A stretch of DNA of 32,453 nucleotides from Streptomyces triticirhizae (lineage in GTDB: Bacteria > Actinomycetota > Actinomycetes > Streptomycetales > Streptomycetaceae), in NCBI RefSeq assembly GCF_003696235.1, contig NZ_RFFJ01000051.1, forward strand, positions 1 to 32,453, in the 5' to 3' direction. The notes beneath the pieces were generated by a model. That model searched no databases, was not told where the DNA came from, and saw nothing but the letters and a program-made list of their open reading frames with translations. Made by a program: the position numbers and the translations under genes. Positions 1-9,544 of the stretch are shown one piece after another (within the stretch, counting starts at the first letter, position 1; each line of letters begins with the position of its first letter).

Positions 1-87
1 ACGACCGCCTCGCTGCCCGGACTTGGGCAGGTGCGGCTTCAGCCGGACCCACTCTTCGTTCGTGAGATCTCCCCGTCCCATGACCAT
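1..87 (-). CDS. IS5-family transposase, N-terminal fragment (cut by window edge)
   Basis: The minus strand reads MGRGDLTNEEWVRLKPHLPK and then runs off the window. This N-terminus, with 'LTxEEWxxLxPxLP' and then GQRGGR, is typical of the DUF4096-type helix-turn-helix head of IS5-family transposases common in Streptomyces. Only 27-29 codons are present: ATG codons at 87 and 81 are in the same frame, and either could be the start. The DDE catalytic domain lies outside, so intactness cannot be judged. The element ends just upstream of the leuA control region. Family call is by motif recall; the rest of the element is unseen. Confidence 0.7.
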   Translation of the reverse strand, partial: MVMGRGDLTNEEWVRLKPHLPKSGQRGGR

Positions 88-107
88 GCCAACGACACGG
101 ACCCGAG

Positions 108-134
108 ACAGTCACAAGATCCGCCGGACAGGAC
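108..134. repeat. Probable terminal inverted repeat end of the IS5-type element
   Basis: Read on the minus strand from 134, the sequence starts GGTCCTGTCCGGCGGATC and continues CTTGTGAC. That is the style of outer end I associate with streptomycete IS5-group elements, and it sits about 25 bases upstream of the transposase start. The partner end is outside the window, so neither the repeat nor a target duplication can be confirmed. Confidence 0.4.
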
Positions 135-254
135 CTAATCCCCCGGGATAACCCACGCCCCACGAGCCGCCGGAACGCCGCCCCCGCACGCGTCGCCCCT
201 GTGAGGGATGTCTCGGATGCTGGGACGGAGGGCGCCCAGCGCGCCCGACGGGAC

Positions 255-260
255 TAGGGT
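255..260 (+). promoter_or_regulatory. Possible -10 element for the leu leader transcript
   Basis: TAGGGT lies 10 bases before the leader-peptide ATG at 271, so transcription would begin close to that ATG. No convincing -35 hexamer is visible 16-19 bases upstream. The assignment is tentative. Confidence 0.3.
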
Positions 261-270
261 GGACGCTGCG

Positions 271-2186
<1,916 letters not shown>

Positions 2187-2225
2187 CGTCAACGCGGCGG
2201 AGACGGCGGCGGGTTGTCGTCGCCC

Positions 2226-2268
2226 GGCCGGGGCGGGTCGCCAGGACCCGCCCCGGCCTCGGGTTTTC
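2226..2268 (+). terminator. Strong intrinsic terminator after leuA
   Basis: A perfect 14-bp stem (2226-2239 with 2245-2258) encloses a 5-base loop, and TTTT follows at 2264-2267. It begins 40 bases after the leuA stop codon. Confidence 0.85.
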
Positions 2269-2310
2269 CGGGCCGGGAACCATCGGACGCGATCACTTCG
2301 TTACGCACTA

Positions 2311-2340
2311 CTGACGGCGGCCTTCGACTGTGGTTAACAT
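2311..2340 (+). promoter_or_regulatory. Likely housekeeping promoter for the TerB-like gene
   Basis: CTGACG (2311-2316) and TAACAT (2335-2340) are separated by 18 bases. They lie after the leuA terminator and 43 bases before the GTG start, so this gene probably has its own transcript. Confidence 0.45.
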
Positions 2341-2382
2341 CACGGACGCGGCATCGTCGCCAGCGGGTAACGGAGGTACGAC

Positions 2383-3024
2383 GTGGTGCACTCCCGGTTG
2401 GCCGGGGTCAGGACCGTCTGGCAGGTCACTGACGACGGGGACTTCTTCTGCGCCGACTGCGGCGGCGACCGCCGGTACCAACGGCTCGAAGGCCGAAGGC
2501 GGTTGACCGTGCTGGCTGTTCCCCTGCTGCGGCGCGGCACGGCGGGCCCGGTGGTGGAGTGCGTCTCCTGCCGGAGCCGGTTTCCCGAGCGGGTGCTGGT
2601 CCTGCCGACCACCACGCGGCTGGCCACGCTGCTGCGCGAGGCGGTGCACTCGGTCGCCCTCGGCGTGCTGGCCGCCGGCGGCACGGAGGCCGAGCCGGCC
2701 CGCCGGCTGGCGTTGGAGGCGGTGCGGGACGCCGGCTTCCCCGACTGTTCCGAGGAGCGGCTGCTGACCCTCCAGGCGACGCTGGCGGCGCGCGCGCTGC
2801 CGCTGGTCGCCACGGAGGTGGGCAAGACGGTCGCGGCCCTCACCCCGCACCTGGCGACGCCCGGGCGGGAGAGCCTGCTGCTGCGCGGGGCCAGGATCGC
2901 GCTGGCCGACGGCCCCTACCGGGAGGCCGAGCGCCACATGTTGAACGCGGTCGGCGAGGCGCTGTGGCTGCCGCCGGCCGACACCGAACGCCTCCTGGCG
3001 GCGGCCGCCACGGCCAGCAACTGA
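2383..3024 (+). CDS. Zinc-ribbon / TerB-like (tellurite-resistance fold) protein
   Basis: The product is a 213-residue cytoplasmic protein of unknown role. The N-terminus has two CxxC pairs (FFCADCGGD near 22-30 and VECVSCRSRF near 58-67), which should bind one zinc. The rest is helical and ends in a TerB-like segment (ARIALADGPYREAERHMLN). GTG at 2383 is preceded by GGAGG (2372-2376) at good spacing; a second GTG follows directly at 2386. I recall similar proteins being annotated 'TerB family' in Streptomyces. No other ter genes are near, so tellurite resistance should not be assumed. It converges on era across a shared hairpin. Confidence 0.75.
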   Translation: MVHSRLAGVRTVWQVTDDGDFFCADCGGDRRYQRLEGRRRLTVLAVPLLRRGTAGPVVECVSCRSRFPERVLVLPTTTRLATLLREAVHSVALGVLAAGGTEAEPARRLALEAVRDAGFPDCSEERLLTLQATLAARALPLVATEVGKTVAALTPHLATPGRESLLLRGARIALADGPYREAERHMLNAVGEALWLPPADTERLLAAAATASN

Positions 3025-3032
3025 CGGCGGAC

Positions 3033-3065
3033 GGCGGCCCGTTCCCCTTCCGGCGGCGGGCCGCC
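3033..3065. terminator. Bidirectional terminator hairpin between the TerB-like gene and era
   Basis: A 9-bp perfect GC stem (3033-3041 with 3057-3065) sits in the 88-base gap between two convergent genes. There is no U-tract on either strand, as is usual for streptomycete hairpin terminators. Confidence 0.55.
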
Positions 3066-3112
3066 CACCGCCCGACGGCCCCGGGCCCCCGTCCCAGAAG
3101 CCCGGCCGGGTC

Positions 3113-4060
3113 TCAGAAGCCCAGCCGGCGCAGCTGCTTGGGGTCCCGCTGCCAGTCCTTGGCGACCTTGACGTGCAGGTCGAGGAAGACCGGCGTGCCG
3201 AGCAGCGCCTCGATCTGCCGCCTCGCCTTGGTGCCGACGTCCTTCAGCCGCTGGCCCTTGGGGCCGATCACGATGCCCTTCTGGCTGGGGCGCTCGATGA
3301 ACAGGTTGGCGTGCACGTCCAGCAGCGGCCGGTCGGCGGGCCGGTCCTCGCGCGGCAGCATCTCCTCCACCACCACGGCGATGGAGTGCGGGAGTTCGTC
3401 CCGCACGCCCTCCAGGGCCGCCTCGCGGATCAGCTCCGCGATCATGACCTGCTCGGGCTCGTCCGTGAGGTCGCCCTCCGGGTAGAGCGGCGGCCCCTCG
3501 GGCAGCAGCGGCACCAGCAGGTCCGCCAGCAGCCCCACCTGCTCCCCGGCGACGGCGGACACGGGCACGATCTCGGCCCACTCGATGCCCGCCTCCCGGC
3601 CCAACTGGTCGACGGCGATGAGCTGTTCGGTCATCCGCTCGCGGTCGGCCAGGTCGGTCTTGGTGACCACGGCGACCTTCGGCGTGCGCTTGACCTGCGC
3701 CAGCTCCTTGGCGATGAAGCGGTCGCCCGGGCCCACCTTCTGGTCGGCCGGCAGGCAGAAGCCGATCACGTCGACCTCGGCCCAGGTGGTGCGGACCACG
3801 TCGTTGAGACGCTGCCCCAGCAGCGTGCGCGGCTTGTGCAGCCCCGGGGTGTCCACCAACACCAGCTGCGCGTCCGGCCGGTGCACGATGCCGCGCACCG
3901 AGTGGCGGGTGGTCTGCGGCCGGTTCGAGGTGATGGCCACCTTCGTGCCGACCAGCGCGTTGGTCAACGTGGACTTGCCGGCGTTGGGACGGCCGACGAA
4001 GCAGGCGAAGCCGGAACGGTGCGGAGCGGCCGAGCCGGCCGTGGCGTCAGGGGAGTTCAT
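3113..4060 (-). CDS. era: GTPase Era
   Basis: Era is an essential GTPase that binds the 3' end of 16S rRNA and helps 30S maturation. The protein is 315 residues. The G domain has GRPNAGKS (P-loop, 23-30), DTPGLHKP (G3) and TKTD (G4); the C-terminal KH domain has the loop IGPKGQR. The ATG at 4060 is chosen because MNSPDATAGS directly precedes the conserved G domain and the ATG overlaps the TGA of the upstream deaminase-like gene (ATGA), implying translational coupling. Longer in-frame extensions only read through that neighbour. It is the last gene of a cluster with ybeY and phoH, which also act on rRNA or RNA. Confidence 0.96.
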   Translation of the reverse strand: MNSPDATAGSAAPHRSGFACFVGRPNAGKSTLTNALVGTKVAITSNRPQTTRHSVRGIVHRPDAQLVLVDTPGLHKPRTLLGQRLNDVVRTTWAEVDVIGFCLPADQKVGPGDRFIAKELAQVKRTPKVAVVTKTDLADRERMTEQLIAVDQLGREAGIEWAEIVPVSAVAGEQVGLLADLLVPLLPEGPPLYPEGDLTDEPEQVMIAELIREAALEGVRDELPHSIAVVVEEMLPREDRPADRPLLDVHANLFIERPSQKGIVIGPKGQRLKDVGTKARRQIEALLGTPVFLDLHVKVAKDWQRDPKQLRRLGF

Positions 4061-4434
4061 GAGGCGGAGATGGTCGCACGAAGCACGCCGTCGGGGCCAG
4101 CCAGCAGCACGGGGGTGCCCGCGCCGCCCAGGTCCCGCACGGCCGCCAGGTCCTCGTCGGCCGGCGCCTCGGCGCCGGTCACCACGGCCGCCGCCTCCAG
4201 GGACCGCGCCCCGCTGGCGACCGCCATGGCCACGGCGGTGCGCAGCGCGCTCAGCCGCAGCGAGTCCAGCGCCACGGTGCTGGCCACATAGGTGCGGCCC
4301 ATCTCGTCGCGCACGGCCGCCCCCTCGGGGGTGCCGTTGCGGGCGCGGGCGCTGCGCGCCAACGTGATGATCTTGCGGTCCTCGGGGTCCAGCTCGCCGG
4401 ACCCGGCCGCCGGGGAGGCAACGCCATCGGTCAT
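4057..4434 (-). CDS. Cytidine-deaminase-like protein lacking the zinc site
   Basis: The 125-residue protein aligns by eye with small cytidine deaminases: an N-terminal helix (KIITLARSARARNG), a core strand (GRTYVASTVAL) and a helix corresponding to the 'CAERTAL' region. However, the zinc/proton-shuttle motif (C/H)AE reads SAL here, and the PCxxC motif is replaced by a segment around PADEDLAAVRDLGG with no cysteine. There are no cysteines in the protein. It is therefore unlikely to deaminate cytidine. Its position, overlapping the era start by 4 bases, matches a small conserved gene next to era in actinobacteria. A structural or RNA-binding role is a guess. Confidence 0.8.
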   Translation of the reverse strand: MTDGVASPAAGSGELDPEDRKIITLARSARARNGTPEGAAVRDEMGRTYVASTVALDSLRLSALRTAVAMAVASGARSLEAAAVVTGAEAPADEDLAAVRDLGGAGTPVLLAGPDGVLRATISAS

Positions 4435-4513
4435 GCCACGAGCTTATGCGGTGACCGGCGCGCGGCGGCCGGGAGGTCCGGCCGGTCACGGCCGGTCCGG
4501 GAGGTCCCGCCGG

Positions 4514-5236
4514 TCACAGCCGGGTGGTGCCGGGCTGGTCGGGCCTGGGCGCCGGGGTGTCCCCGCGCGCGACCTCGGTCAGCTTGGTGACGGCCCGCTC
4601 GGCGATGGCGGTGAGGCTTCCGGTGTCCGGGTCCTCGCGGCCGGCCTGCGCGACCCGCACCAGATGCGGCCCGACCCGCGCGATCACGACCTCGACCAGC
4701 ACCGGGGTGCCGGCGTTCTCGCCGTCGAGCCTGCGGTTGTAGCGCAGCGCGGCGCTCTCGTCGCCCAGCCCCTCGGGGTCGCCGCGCGGCTCCTCGTCAT
4801 AGGCGACGGTGACGGCGTTCTCCCCTGGGCCCTCCTCGGTGTGGAACGTGTCGCAGCGCTCGGCGGCCGCCCGGAACTCGGCGAGCGCGGCCCGCGCGTC
4901 GCCGGTGGAGTCGTGGGCGGTCGCGGCCGTGGTGACGAAGGGGCCGGTCTGGGTCTTGGCGAAGCCGGCGCGCTGGGTGCCGTCCGCTTCGCTGTCGAAC
5001 AGCTCGCGGCAGTCGCCCTCGCTCGGCCGGGGAACGCCGAAGCCACGTTCCTCGGCGGCCTCCTCGCTGTCGCTGGCCCAGCCCTCGGGGAAGTCCACCG
5101 GGTCCAGCAGCGCCTCCTTCAGCTGGCTCTCGCCCAGGGTGTCCGAGGCCGCCGGCTGGCCGGGGGCCAGGCCGAGGCTGAGCGTCGCGAGCCCGGCGAT
5201 CATGACCGTCCTCAGATGCGCGTTCATGGGTCCCAT
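4514..5236 (-). CDS. Secreted protein of unknown function
   Basis: The 240-residue product (237 if the second ATG at 5227 is used) starts with a cleavable Sec-type signal peptide: MNAHLRTV, then a hydrophobic stretch IAGLATLSLGLA, and a probable cut after PAAS or nearby. There is no lipobox cysteine, so it should be released or wall-bound rather than lipidated. The mature part has two cysteines (GDC and ERC), allowing one disulfide. The overall pattern (short helices, then VxVExxxxRxGxxLxRV strands) recalls sensor-like extracellular domains such as the PknH C-terminal type, but this is a weak resemblance. A strong hairpin separates it from the CBS gene upstream, so it may be transcribed separately. 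Confidence 0.7.
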   Translation of the reverse strand: MGPMNAHLRTVMIAGLATLSLGLAPGQPAASDTLGESQLKEALLDPVDFPEGWASDSEEAAEERGFGVPRPSEGDCRELFDSEADGTQRAGFAKTQTGPFVTTAATAHDSTGDARAALAEFRAAAERCDTFHTEEGPGENAVTVAYDEEPRGDPEGLGDESAALRYNRRLDGENAGTPVLVEVVIARVGPHLVRVAQAGREDPDTGSLTAIAERAVTKLTEVARGDTPAPRPDQPGTTRL

Positions 5237-5258
5237 GGCGCCACCCGAACGGGCCCCC

Positions 5259-5302
5259 GGCCACCCTCGCTCCCCCGTTCGGGTGAACGGCCGAGGGTGG
5301 CC
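5259..5302 (-). terminator. Nested hairpin after the CBS-domain gene
   Basis: The outer stem of 11 bp (5259-5269 with 5292-5302) and the inner stem of 6 bp (5275-5280 with 5285-5290, GGGT loop) lie 45 bases past the CBS-gene stop and 23 bases before the secreted-protein start. No U-run follows. It may terminate or attenuate transcription between the two genes. Confidence 0.55.
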
Positions 5303-5346
5303 GCGCGGTCACCCCGACCGGGCCGGGCGAGGCCGCACGGCCCGGC

Positions 5347-6684
5347 TCACTCGCCCCGCTCGGCCTCGTTCGCCGCCGTCGGCTGGGCGGCCACCGGCTC
5401 GACCAGCACCCGCTCGATCCGGTTGCGGCGGCCGGCCGGCGACTCGGCGGTCAGCCGCAGCGCGGCCAACGCCGGGCCGCCCGAGTCGATCCGCTGCTCG
5501 TCCGAGACGTCGACCACCGCGCGGGCGCCGGCGATCGGCACCCGCCCCAGCGCCTTGGCCAGCAGCCCGCCGACGGTCTCGACGTCCTCGTCGTCCAGCC
5601 TGAGGTGGTACAGCTCGCCCAGCGCGCCCAGGTCGAGACGGGCGGTGACCCGGTAGGCGCCGCCGCCCAGGTCCTCGACTGGGGGCAGTTCGATGTCGTA
5701 CTCGTCGGTGATCTCGCCGACGATCTCCTCCAGGATGTCCTCGATGGTGACCAGGCCGGCCGTCCCGCCGTACTCGTCGATCACCACCGCCACATGGATG
5801 TGGTCGCGCTGCATCTCGCGCAGCAGGTCGCCCGCGTTCTTGGTGTCGGGCACGAACGTGGCCGGCCGCATCACGGCCTCCACCGCCTCGTTCTCCGACT
5901 CCCTGCGCACATGGGTCTGCCGGGCCAGGTCCTTGAGGTAGACGATGCCGACGATGTCGTCGTCGCTCTCGCCGGTGACCGGTATCCGCGAGAAGCCGGA
6001 GCGCAGCGCGAGGCTCAGCGCCTGGCGCAGGGTCTTGTCCCGGTCGATGGAGACCAGGTCGGTGCGGGGCACCATCACCTCGCGCACCAGGGTGTCGCCC
6101 AACTCGAAGACGGAGTGCACCATCCGGCGCTCCTCGTCCTCGATCAGCGACTCCCGCTCGGCCAGGTCCACCATGGCGCGCAGCTCCGCCTCGGAGGCGA
6201 AAGGACCCTTGCGGAAGCCCCGGCCCGGGGTGACCGCGTTGCCCAGGATGATCAGCGCCTGGGTCAGCGGGTTGAGCACCCGCACGAGCGGGACCAGCAC
6301 GAACGAGGCGGCGATGGTGGTGGTCAACGGGTGCTGCCGCCCGATGGTGCGGGGCGAGACGCCGACCGCGACGAAGGACAGCAGCACCATGATGCCGAAC
6401 GCCACCGACAGCGCCGGAAGCAGGCCGTCGAAGGTCTCCAGGCAGGCGTAGGCGACCAGCACGGCGGCCGCCATCTCGCTGGCCACCCGCAGCAGCAGCG
6501 CGAGGTTGAGGTAGCGGGTGGGGTCCTCGGCCACCTCGGCGAGCCGGGCCGCCCCGCGCCGCCCGGCGCGCACGGCCTCCTCGGCCCGGTAGCTGGTGAT
6601 CACCGCGAGGCCGGCCTCGGCGCAGGAGGAGAGCCAGCCGACGGCGAGCAGCGCCACGACGGCGACCAGCAGGGTGCCGGTCAT
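5347..6684 (-). CDS. CNNM/CorC-type membrane protein with CBS pair (hemolysin family)
   Basis: The 445-residue protein has an N-terminal DUF21/CNNM membrane domain with about four hydrophobic segments in residues 1-150, a CBS pair (about 200-330, with the motif [23 protein letters not shown]) and a C-terminal CorC/HlyC domain (about 345-430). This family is linked to Mg2+/Co2+ homeostasis or efflux. The 'hemolysin' name is historical. Its ATG overlaps the ybeY stop (ATGA), so it is translationally coupled to ybeY. The order phoH-ybeY-CBS protein-era is a widespread bacterial arrangement. Confidence 0.93.
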   Translation of the reverse strand: MTGTLLVAVVALLAVGWLSSCAEAGLAVITSYRAEEAVRAGRRGAARLAEVAEDPTRYLNLALLLRVASEMAAAVLVAYACLETFDGLLPALSVAFGIMVLLSFVAVGVSPRTIGRQHPLTTTIAASFVLVPLVRVLNPLTQALIILGNAVTPGRGFRKGPFASEAELRAMVDLAERESLIEDEERRMVHSVFELGDTLVREVMVPRTDLVSIDRDKTLRQALSLALRSGFSRIPVTGESDDDIVGIVYLKDLARQTHVRRESENEAVEAVMRPATFVPDTKNAGDLLREMQRDHIHVAVVIDEYGGTAGLVTIEDILEEIVGEITDEYDIELPPVEDLGGGAYRVTARLDLGALGELYHLRLDDEDVETVGGLLAKALGRVPIAGARAVVDVSDEQRIDSGGPALAALRLTAESPAGRRNRIERVLVEPVAAQPTAANEAERGE

Positions 6685-7178
6685 GTCAGCGTGGGGGCCG
6701 GCGAGGGCCCGGACAGGCCCCGCTCGGCGCGCCAGCCGTCAACGATGGCCTGCTGGAGCCCGAACATCTCGGCCCGCTCGGCCGGCTCGTCGTGGTCGTA
6801 GCCCAGCAGGTGCAACACCCCGTGCACGGTGAGGAGTTGCAGCTCGGCGTCCATGGAGTGCCGGGTGGGCGCGGCGCGGCCCTGCTCGGCCGCGACCTCG
6901 GGGCAGAGCACCACGTCGCCCAGCAGCCCCTGGACGGGTTCCTCGTCCTCCTTGGCGGGCGGCCGCAGCTCGTCCATCGGGAAGGACATCACATCGGTGG
7001 GGCCCGGCAGGTCCATCCACTGGAGATGGAGCCGCTCCATGGCCGCCGCGTCGACCGCGATCACGGACAGCTCGGAGAGCGGGTGAATCCGCATCCGAGC
7101 CAGCGTGTAGCGGGCGATGTCGAGCAGGGCGTGCTCGTCGAGCGGCTGGCCGGACTCGTTGTTGACCTCGATCGCCAT
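6681..7178 (-). CDS. ybeY: Endoribonuclease YbeY (rRNA maturation and quality control)
   Basis: YbeY is a zinc-dependent single-strand endoribonuclease needed for 16S rRNA 3' processing and 70S quality control. The 165-residue protein carries the complete H-x3-H-x5-H zinc motif ([12 protein letters not shown]119, H123, H129) and the family motif [10 protein letters not shown]. It follows phoH by 12 bases and overlaps the CBS-domain gene, so the three are almost certainly one operon. Start MAIEVNNES is the usual N-terminus. Confidence 0.96.
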   Translation of the reverse strand: MAIEVNNESGQPLDEHALLDIARYTLARMRIHPLSELSVIAVDAAAMERLHLQWMDLPGPTDVMSFPMDELRPPAKEDEEPVQGLLGDVVLCPEVAAEQGRAAPTRHSMDAELQLLTVHGVLHLLGYDHDEPAERAEMFGLQQAIVDGWRAERGLSGPSPAPTLT

Positions 7179-7190
7179 GATGCGCGGTGG

Positions 7191-8198
7191 CTACTTTCCG
7201 ATCCGTACGTCGTAACGGTCGTACGCGTCCACGATGCGCCCGACGAGCTTGTGGCGCACCACGTCCTGGGTGGTGAGCCGGGAGAAGTGCACGTCGTCCA
7301 CGCCGTCGAGGATCTCCTGCACCTGGCGCAGCCCGCTGACGGTCCCGCCGGGCAGGTCCACCTGGGTGACGTCGCCGGTGATCACGATCTTGGACTCGAA
7401 CCCGAGCCGGGTCAGGAACATCTTCATCTGCTCGGGGTTCGTGTTCTGCGCCTCGTCGAGGATGATGAACGCGTCGTTGAGCGTCCGGCCGCGCATGTAC
7501 GCCAGCGGCGCGACCTCGATGGTGCCGGCGCTCAGCAGCCGGGGGATCGAGTCCGGGTCCAGCATGTCGTGGAGCGCGTCGTAGAGCGGGCGCAGATACG
7601 GGTCGATCTTCTCGTAGAGCGTGCCGGGCAGGAAGCCGAGCCGCTCGCCGGCCTCGACGGCGGGGCGGGTCAGGATGATGCGGTTGACCTGCTTGGACTG
7701 GAGGGCCTGGACGGCCTTGGCCATCGCCAGATAGGTCTTTCCGGTGCCGGCCGGGCCGATTCCGAAGACGACCGTGTGCTGGTCGATCGCGTCCACGTAG
7801 CGCTTCTGGTTGAGCGTCTTGGGGCGGATCGTCTTTCCACGGTTGGACAGGATGTTCTGGGTGAGCACCTGGGCGGGGCTCGCGTCCTCGTCGCCGGAGC
7901 CGCGCAGCATGGCGATGGAGCGCTCGACGGCGTCCTCGGTGAGGGGCTGGCCGGTGCGGAGCACCAGCATCATCTCGTCGAACAGGCGCTGCACGAGCCG
8001 GACTTCCGCCTCGTCGCCGGTCGCGCGGATCTCGTTGCCCCGGACATGGATGTCGGTGGCGGGAAAAGCCTGCTCGATCACGCGAAGCAGCGCGTCTCCC
8101 GAGCCGAGCACGGTGACCATCGGGTGCTTGGCCGGAACGGTGAACCGCGCGGTCGCCTCGTCGGTGGCGCTCGGCTGGTGTGTGGGTGTCTGCGTCAT
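7191..8198 (-). CDS. PhoH-like ATPase
   Basis: This cytoplasmic ATPase of the PhoH/YbeZ type partners with YbeY and is thought to act on RNA. The 335-residue protein has an N-terminal KH-like part (about 20-100), Walker A GPAGTGKT (148-155), Walker B IILDEAQN (245-252) and the family motif LTRPAVEAGERLGFLPG. The start at 8198 (MTQTPT) is supported by conservation of FTVPAKHPMVTVLGSGD a few residues on, although the ribosome site is weak. It is the first gene of the ybeY/CBS operon. The family name reflects E. coli phosphate-starvation induction; nothing here shows phosphate control. Confidence 0.94.
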   Translation of the reverse strand: MTQTPTHQPSATDEATARFTVPAKHPMVTVLGSGDALLRVIEQAFPATDIHVRGNEIRATGDEAEVRLVQRLFDEMMLVLRTGQPLTEDAVERSIAMLRGSGDEDASPAQVLTQNILSNRGKTIRPKTLNQKRYVDAIDQHTVVFGIGPAGTGKTYLAMAKAVQALQSKQVNRIILTRPAVEAGERLGFLPGTLYEKIDPYLRPLYDALHDMLDPDSIPRLLSAGTIEVAPLAYMRGRTLNDAFIILDEAQNTNPEQMKMFLTRLGFESKIVITGDVTQVDLPGGTVSGLRQVQEILDGVDDVHFSRLTTQDVVRHKLVGRIVDAYDRYDVRIGK

Positions 8199-8254
8199 GG
8201 GCGGCCCGGACGGACCTGCTCATCCCTCTCTCACTGGGCTGGCCGTGGGTCCCC

Positions 8255-8296
8255 AGGGTACGACGCGCACCGGTCGTTTCCGTAGGACATTACGGA
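8255..8296 (-). promoter_or_regulatory. phoH upstream region: possible -10 and an inverted repeat
   Basis: On the minus strand TACCCT (8260-8255) lies about 57 bases before the phoH start and could be a -10. Upstream of it TCCGTA (8279-8284) and TACGGA (8291-8296) form an inverted repeat with a 6-base spacer, overlapping where a -35 would be. This may be an operator or chance. The 175-base gap also holds a weak 5-bp hairpin (8356-8369) just after the sugar-kinase stop. Confidence 0.3.
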
Positions 8297-8373
8297 GCGC
8301 GATCGGCTTGCCGCGCTGGGGTGTTGGCGGCCCCGTTGCCGACCCTGCCGGCCCGGTGCCGGGGGGCACGAGA

Positions 8374-9495
8374 TCAGCCCCGGAAGCCGAGCGTGGGCAC
8401 GGCCCTGCGGCGCGGCCAGGGCTCCCCGGCGGCGGGCAGCAACCCGGTCAGGAACGCGTACCGCTCGACCAGCGAGGGCCCGTCGCCCTCGGCGCCGGAC
8501 GGCGGGGTGAGCGCCTGGGCGTTGCGCCACCACGTCTCGATCTCGTTCCAGCCGGGCGCGGAGAGGGAGCCGCCGAACTCCTGCACCGAGAGCGAGGCGG
8601 TCAGCCCCGCGAGGGCCAGCCGGTCGGCCAGCGGCCAGCCGGCGAGCGAGCCGGTGACGAAGCCGGCCATGAAGACGTCCCCGGCGCCCGTGGTGTCCAG
8701 GGCCTCCACCACGATCGCCGGAACATGGGCGCTCTCGCCGGTGCGGGCGTCCACGCCGTAGGCGCCGTCGGCGCCCATGGTGACCACGGCCAGCGGCACC
8801 CGCTCGGCCAGCGCGTGGGCGGCCGCCCTGGGGTCGTCGGTGCGGGTGTAGCGCACGGCTTCGGCCGCGTTGGGCAGGAACGCCTCGCAGTACGCCAGGT
8901 CGGGCAGGGCCTCCAGGTCCCAGCGGCCGGTCTCGTCCCAGCCGGTGTCGGCGAAGACCAGGCTGCCCGCCGCCGACGCCTTGGCGATCCACTCCTGGGG
9001 TCGGTCGGGGGCCAGCGAGACCACCGCCGACCTGGTCTCGGGCACGCTGGCGGCGGCCGGCTCGGGCCCGGGCGGGGGCGCCTCGTGCCCGTGCGAGACC
9101 ATGGTGCGCTCGCCCTCGTAGGCCATCGAGACGGTGACCGGCGAGTGCCAGCCACGGGGTGTGCGGGAGCGGGAGAGGTCGATGCCCTCGCCGCGCTCCA
9201 GGGTCTCCCAGCAGTACTCGCCGTACTTGTCGTCGCCGAAGGCGGCGGCGAGGCTGGTGTGCAGGCCGAGCCTGGCCAGGGCGGTGGCCATGTTGGCCAC
9301 GCCGCCCGGGCTCGAACCCATGCCCCTGGCCCAGGACTCGGTGCCGCGCACCGGGGCCGAGTCGAGGCCGGTGAAGATGATGTCCAGAAAGACGGCGCCG
9401 GTGAGGTAGACGTCGCAGGCCGGGTCGGCCGGGGTCCGGACGCGGGCGAGCGGGTCGATCACGCAGCGCGCCGGGGGCTCGTTCCTAAGGGTCAC
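8374..9495 (-). CDS. PfkB-family carbohydrate kinase
   Basis: This ATP-dependent sugar or nucleoside kinase has 373 residues. The N-terminal half has the substrate-side glycine motif SSPGGVANMATALARLG (about 61-77). The C-terminal signature DTTGAGDVF (267-275) supplies the catalytic base Asp273. The start is GTG at 9495 with GGAG upstream. Its substrate cannot be read from sequence. It is divergent from a GH4 phospho-glycosidase across only 49 bases, which suggests the kinase phosphorylates a sugar in the same pathway. The product is longer than the usual 300-330 residues, with extra sequence at both ends. Confidence 0.88.
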   Translation of the reverse strand: MTLRNEPPARCVIDPLARVRTPADPACDVYLTGAVFLDIIFTGLDSAPVRGTESWARGMGSSPGGVANMATALARLGLHTSLAAAFGDDKYGEYCWETLERGEGIDLSRSRTPRGWHSPVTVSMAYEGERTMVSHGHEAPPPGPEPAAASVPETRSAVVSLAPDRPQEWIAKASAAGSLVFADTGWDETGRWDLEALPDLAYCEAFLPNAAEAVRYTRTDDPRAAAHALAERVPLAVVTMGADGAYGVDARTGESAHVPAIVVEALDTTGAGDVFMAGFVTGSLAGWPLADRLALAGLTASLSVQEFGGSLSAPGWNEIETWWRNAQALTPPSGAEGDGPSLVERYAFLTGLLPAAGEPWPRRRAVPTLGFRG

Positions 9496-9531
9496 CTGAA
9501 GCTCCGAGCTGGTTCGTGGTCGTTTCTACGG

Positions 9532-9537
9532 TACGTT
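9532..9537 (+). promoter_or_regulatory. Leaderless-type -10 for the GH4 gene
   Basis: TACGTT lies exactly 7 bases before the ATG at 9545, the spacing expected when transcription starts at the A of the start codon. No Shine-Dalgarno sequence is present before this ATG, which agrees. No clear -35 is visible in the 49-base divergent gap. Confidence 0.4.
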
Positions 9538-9544
9538 CCGGCCC

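Noticed and set aside
2383..3024. Calling the TerB-like gene a tellurite-resistance gene
   Set aside because: No terC, terD or terZ neighbours are present and the zinc-ribbon head suggests another role.
4061..4489. Extended N-terminus of Era
   Set aside because: It reads through the deaminase-like gene in another frame. The 315-residue product has the normal Era length and the ATGA overlap.
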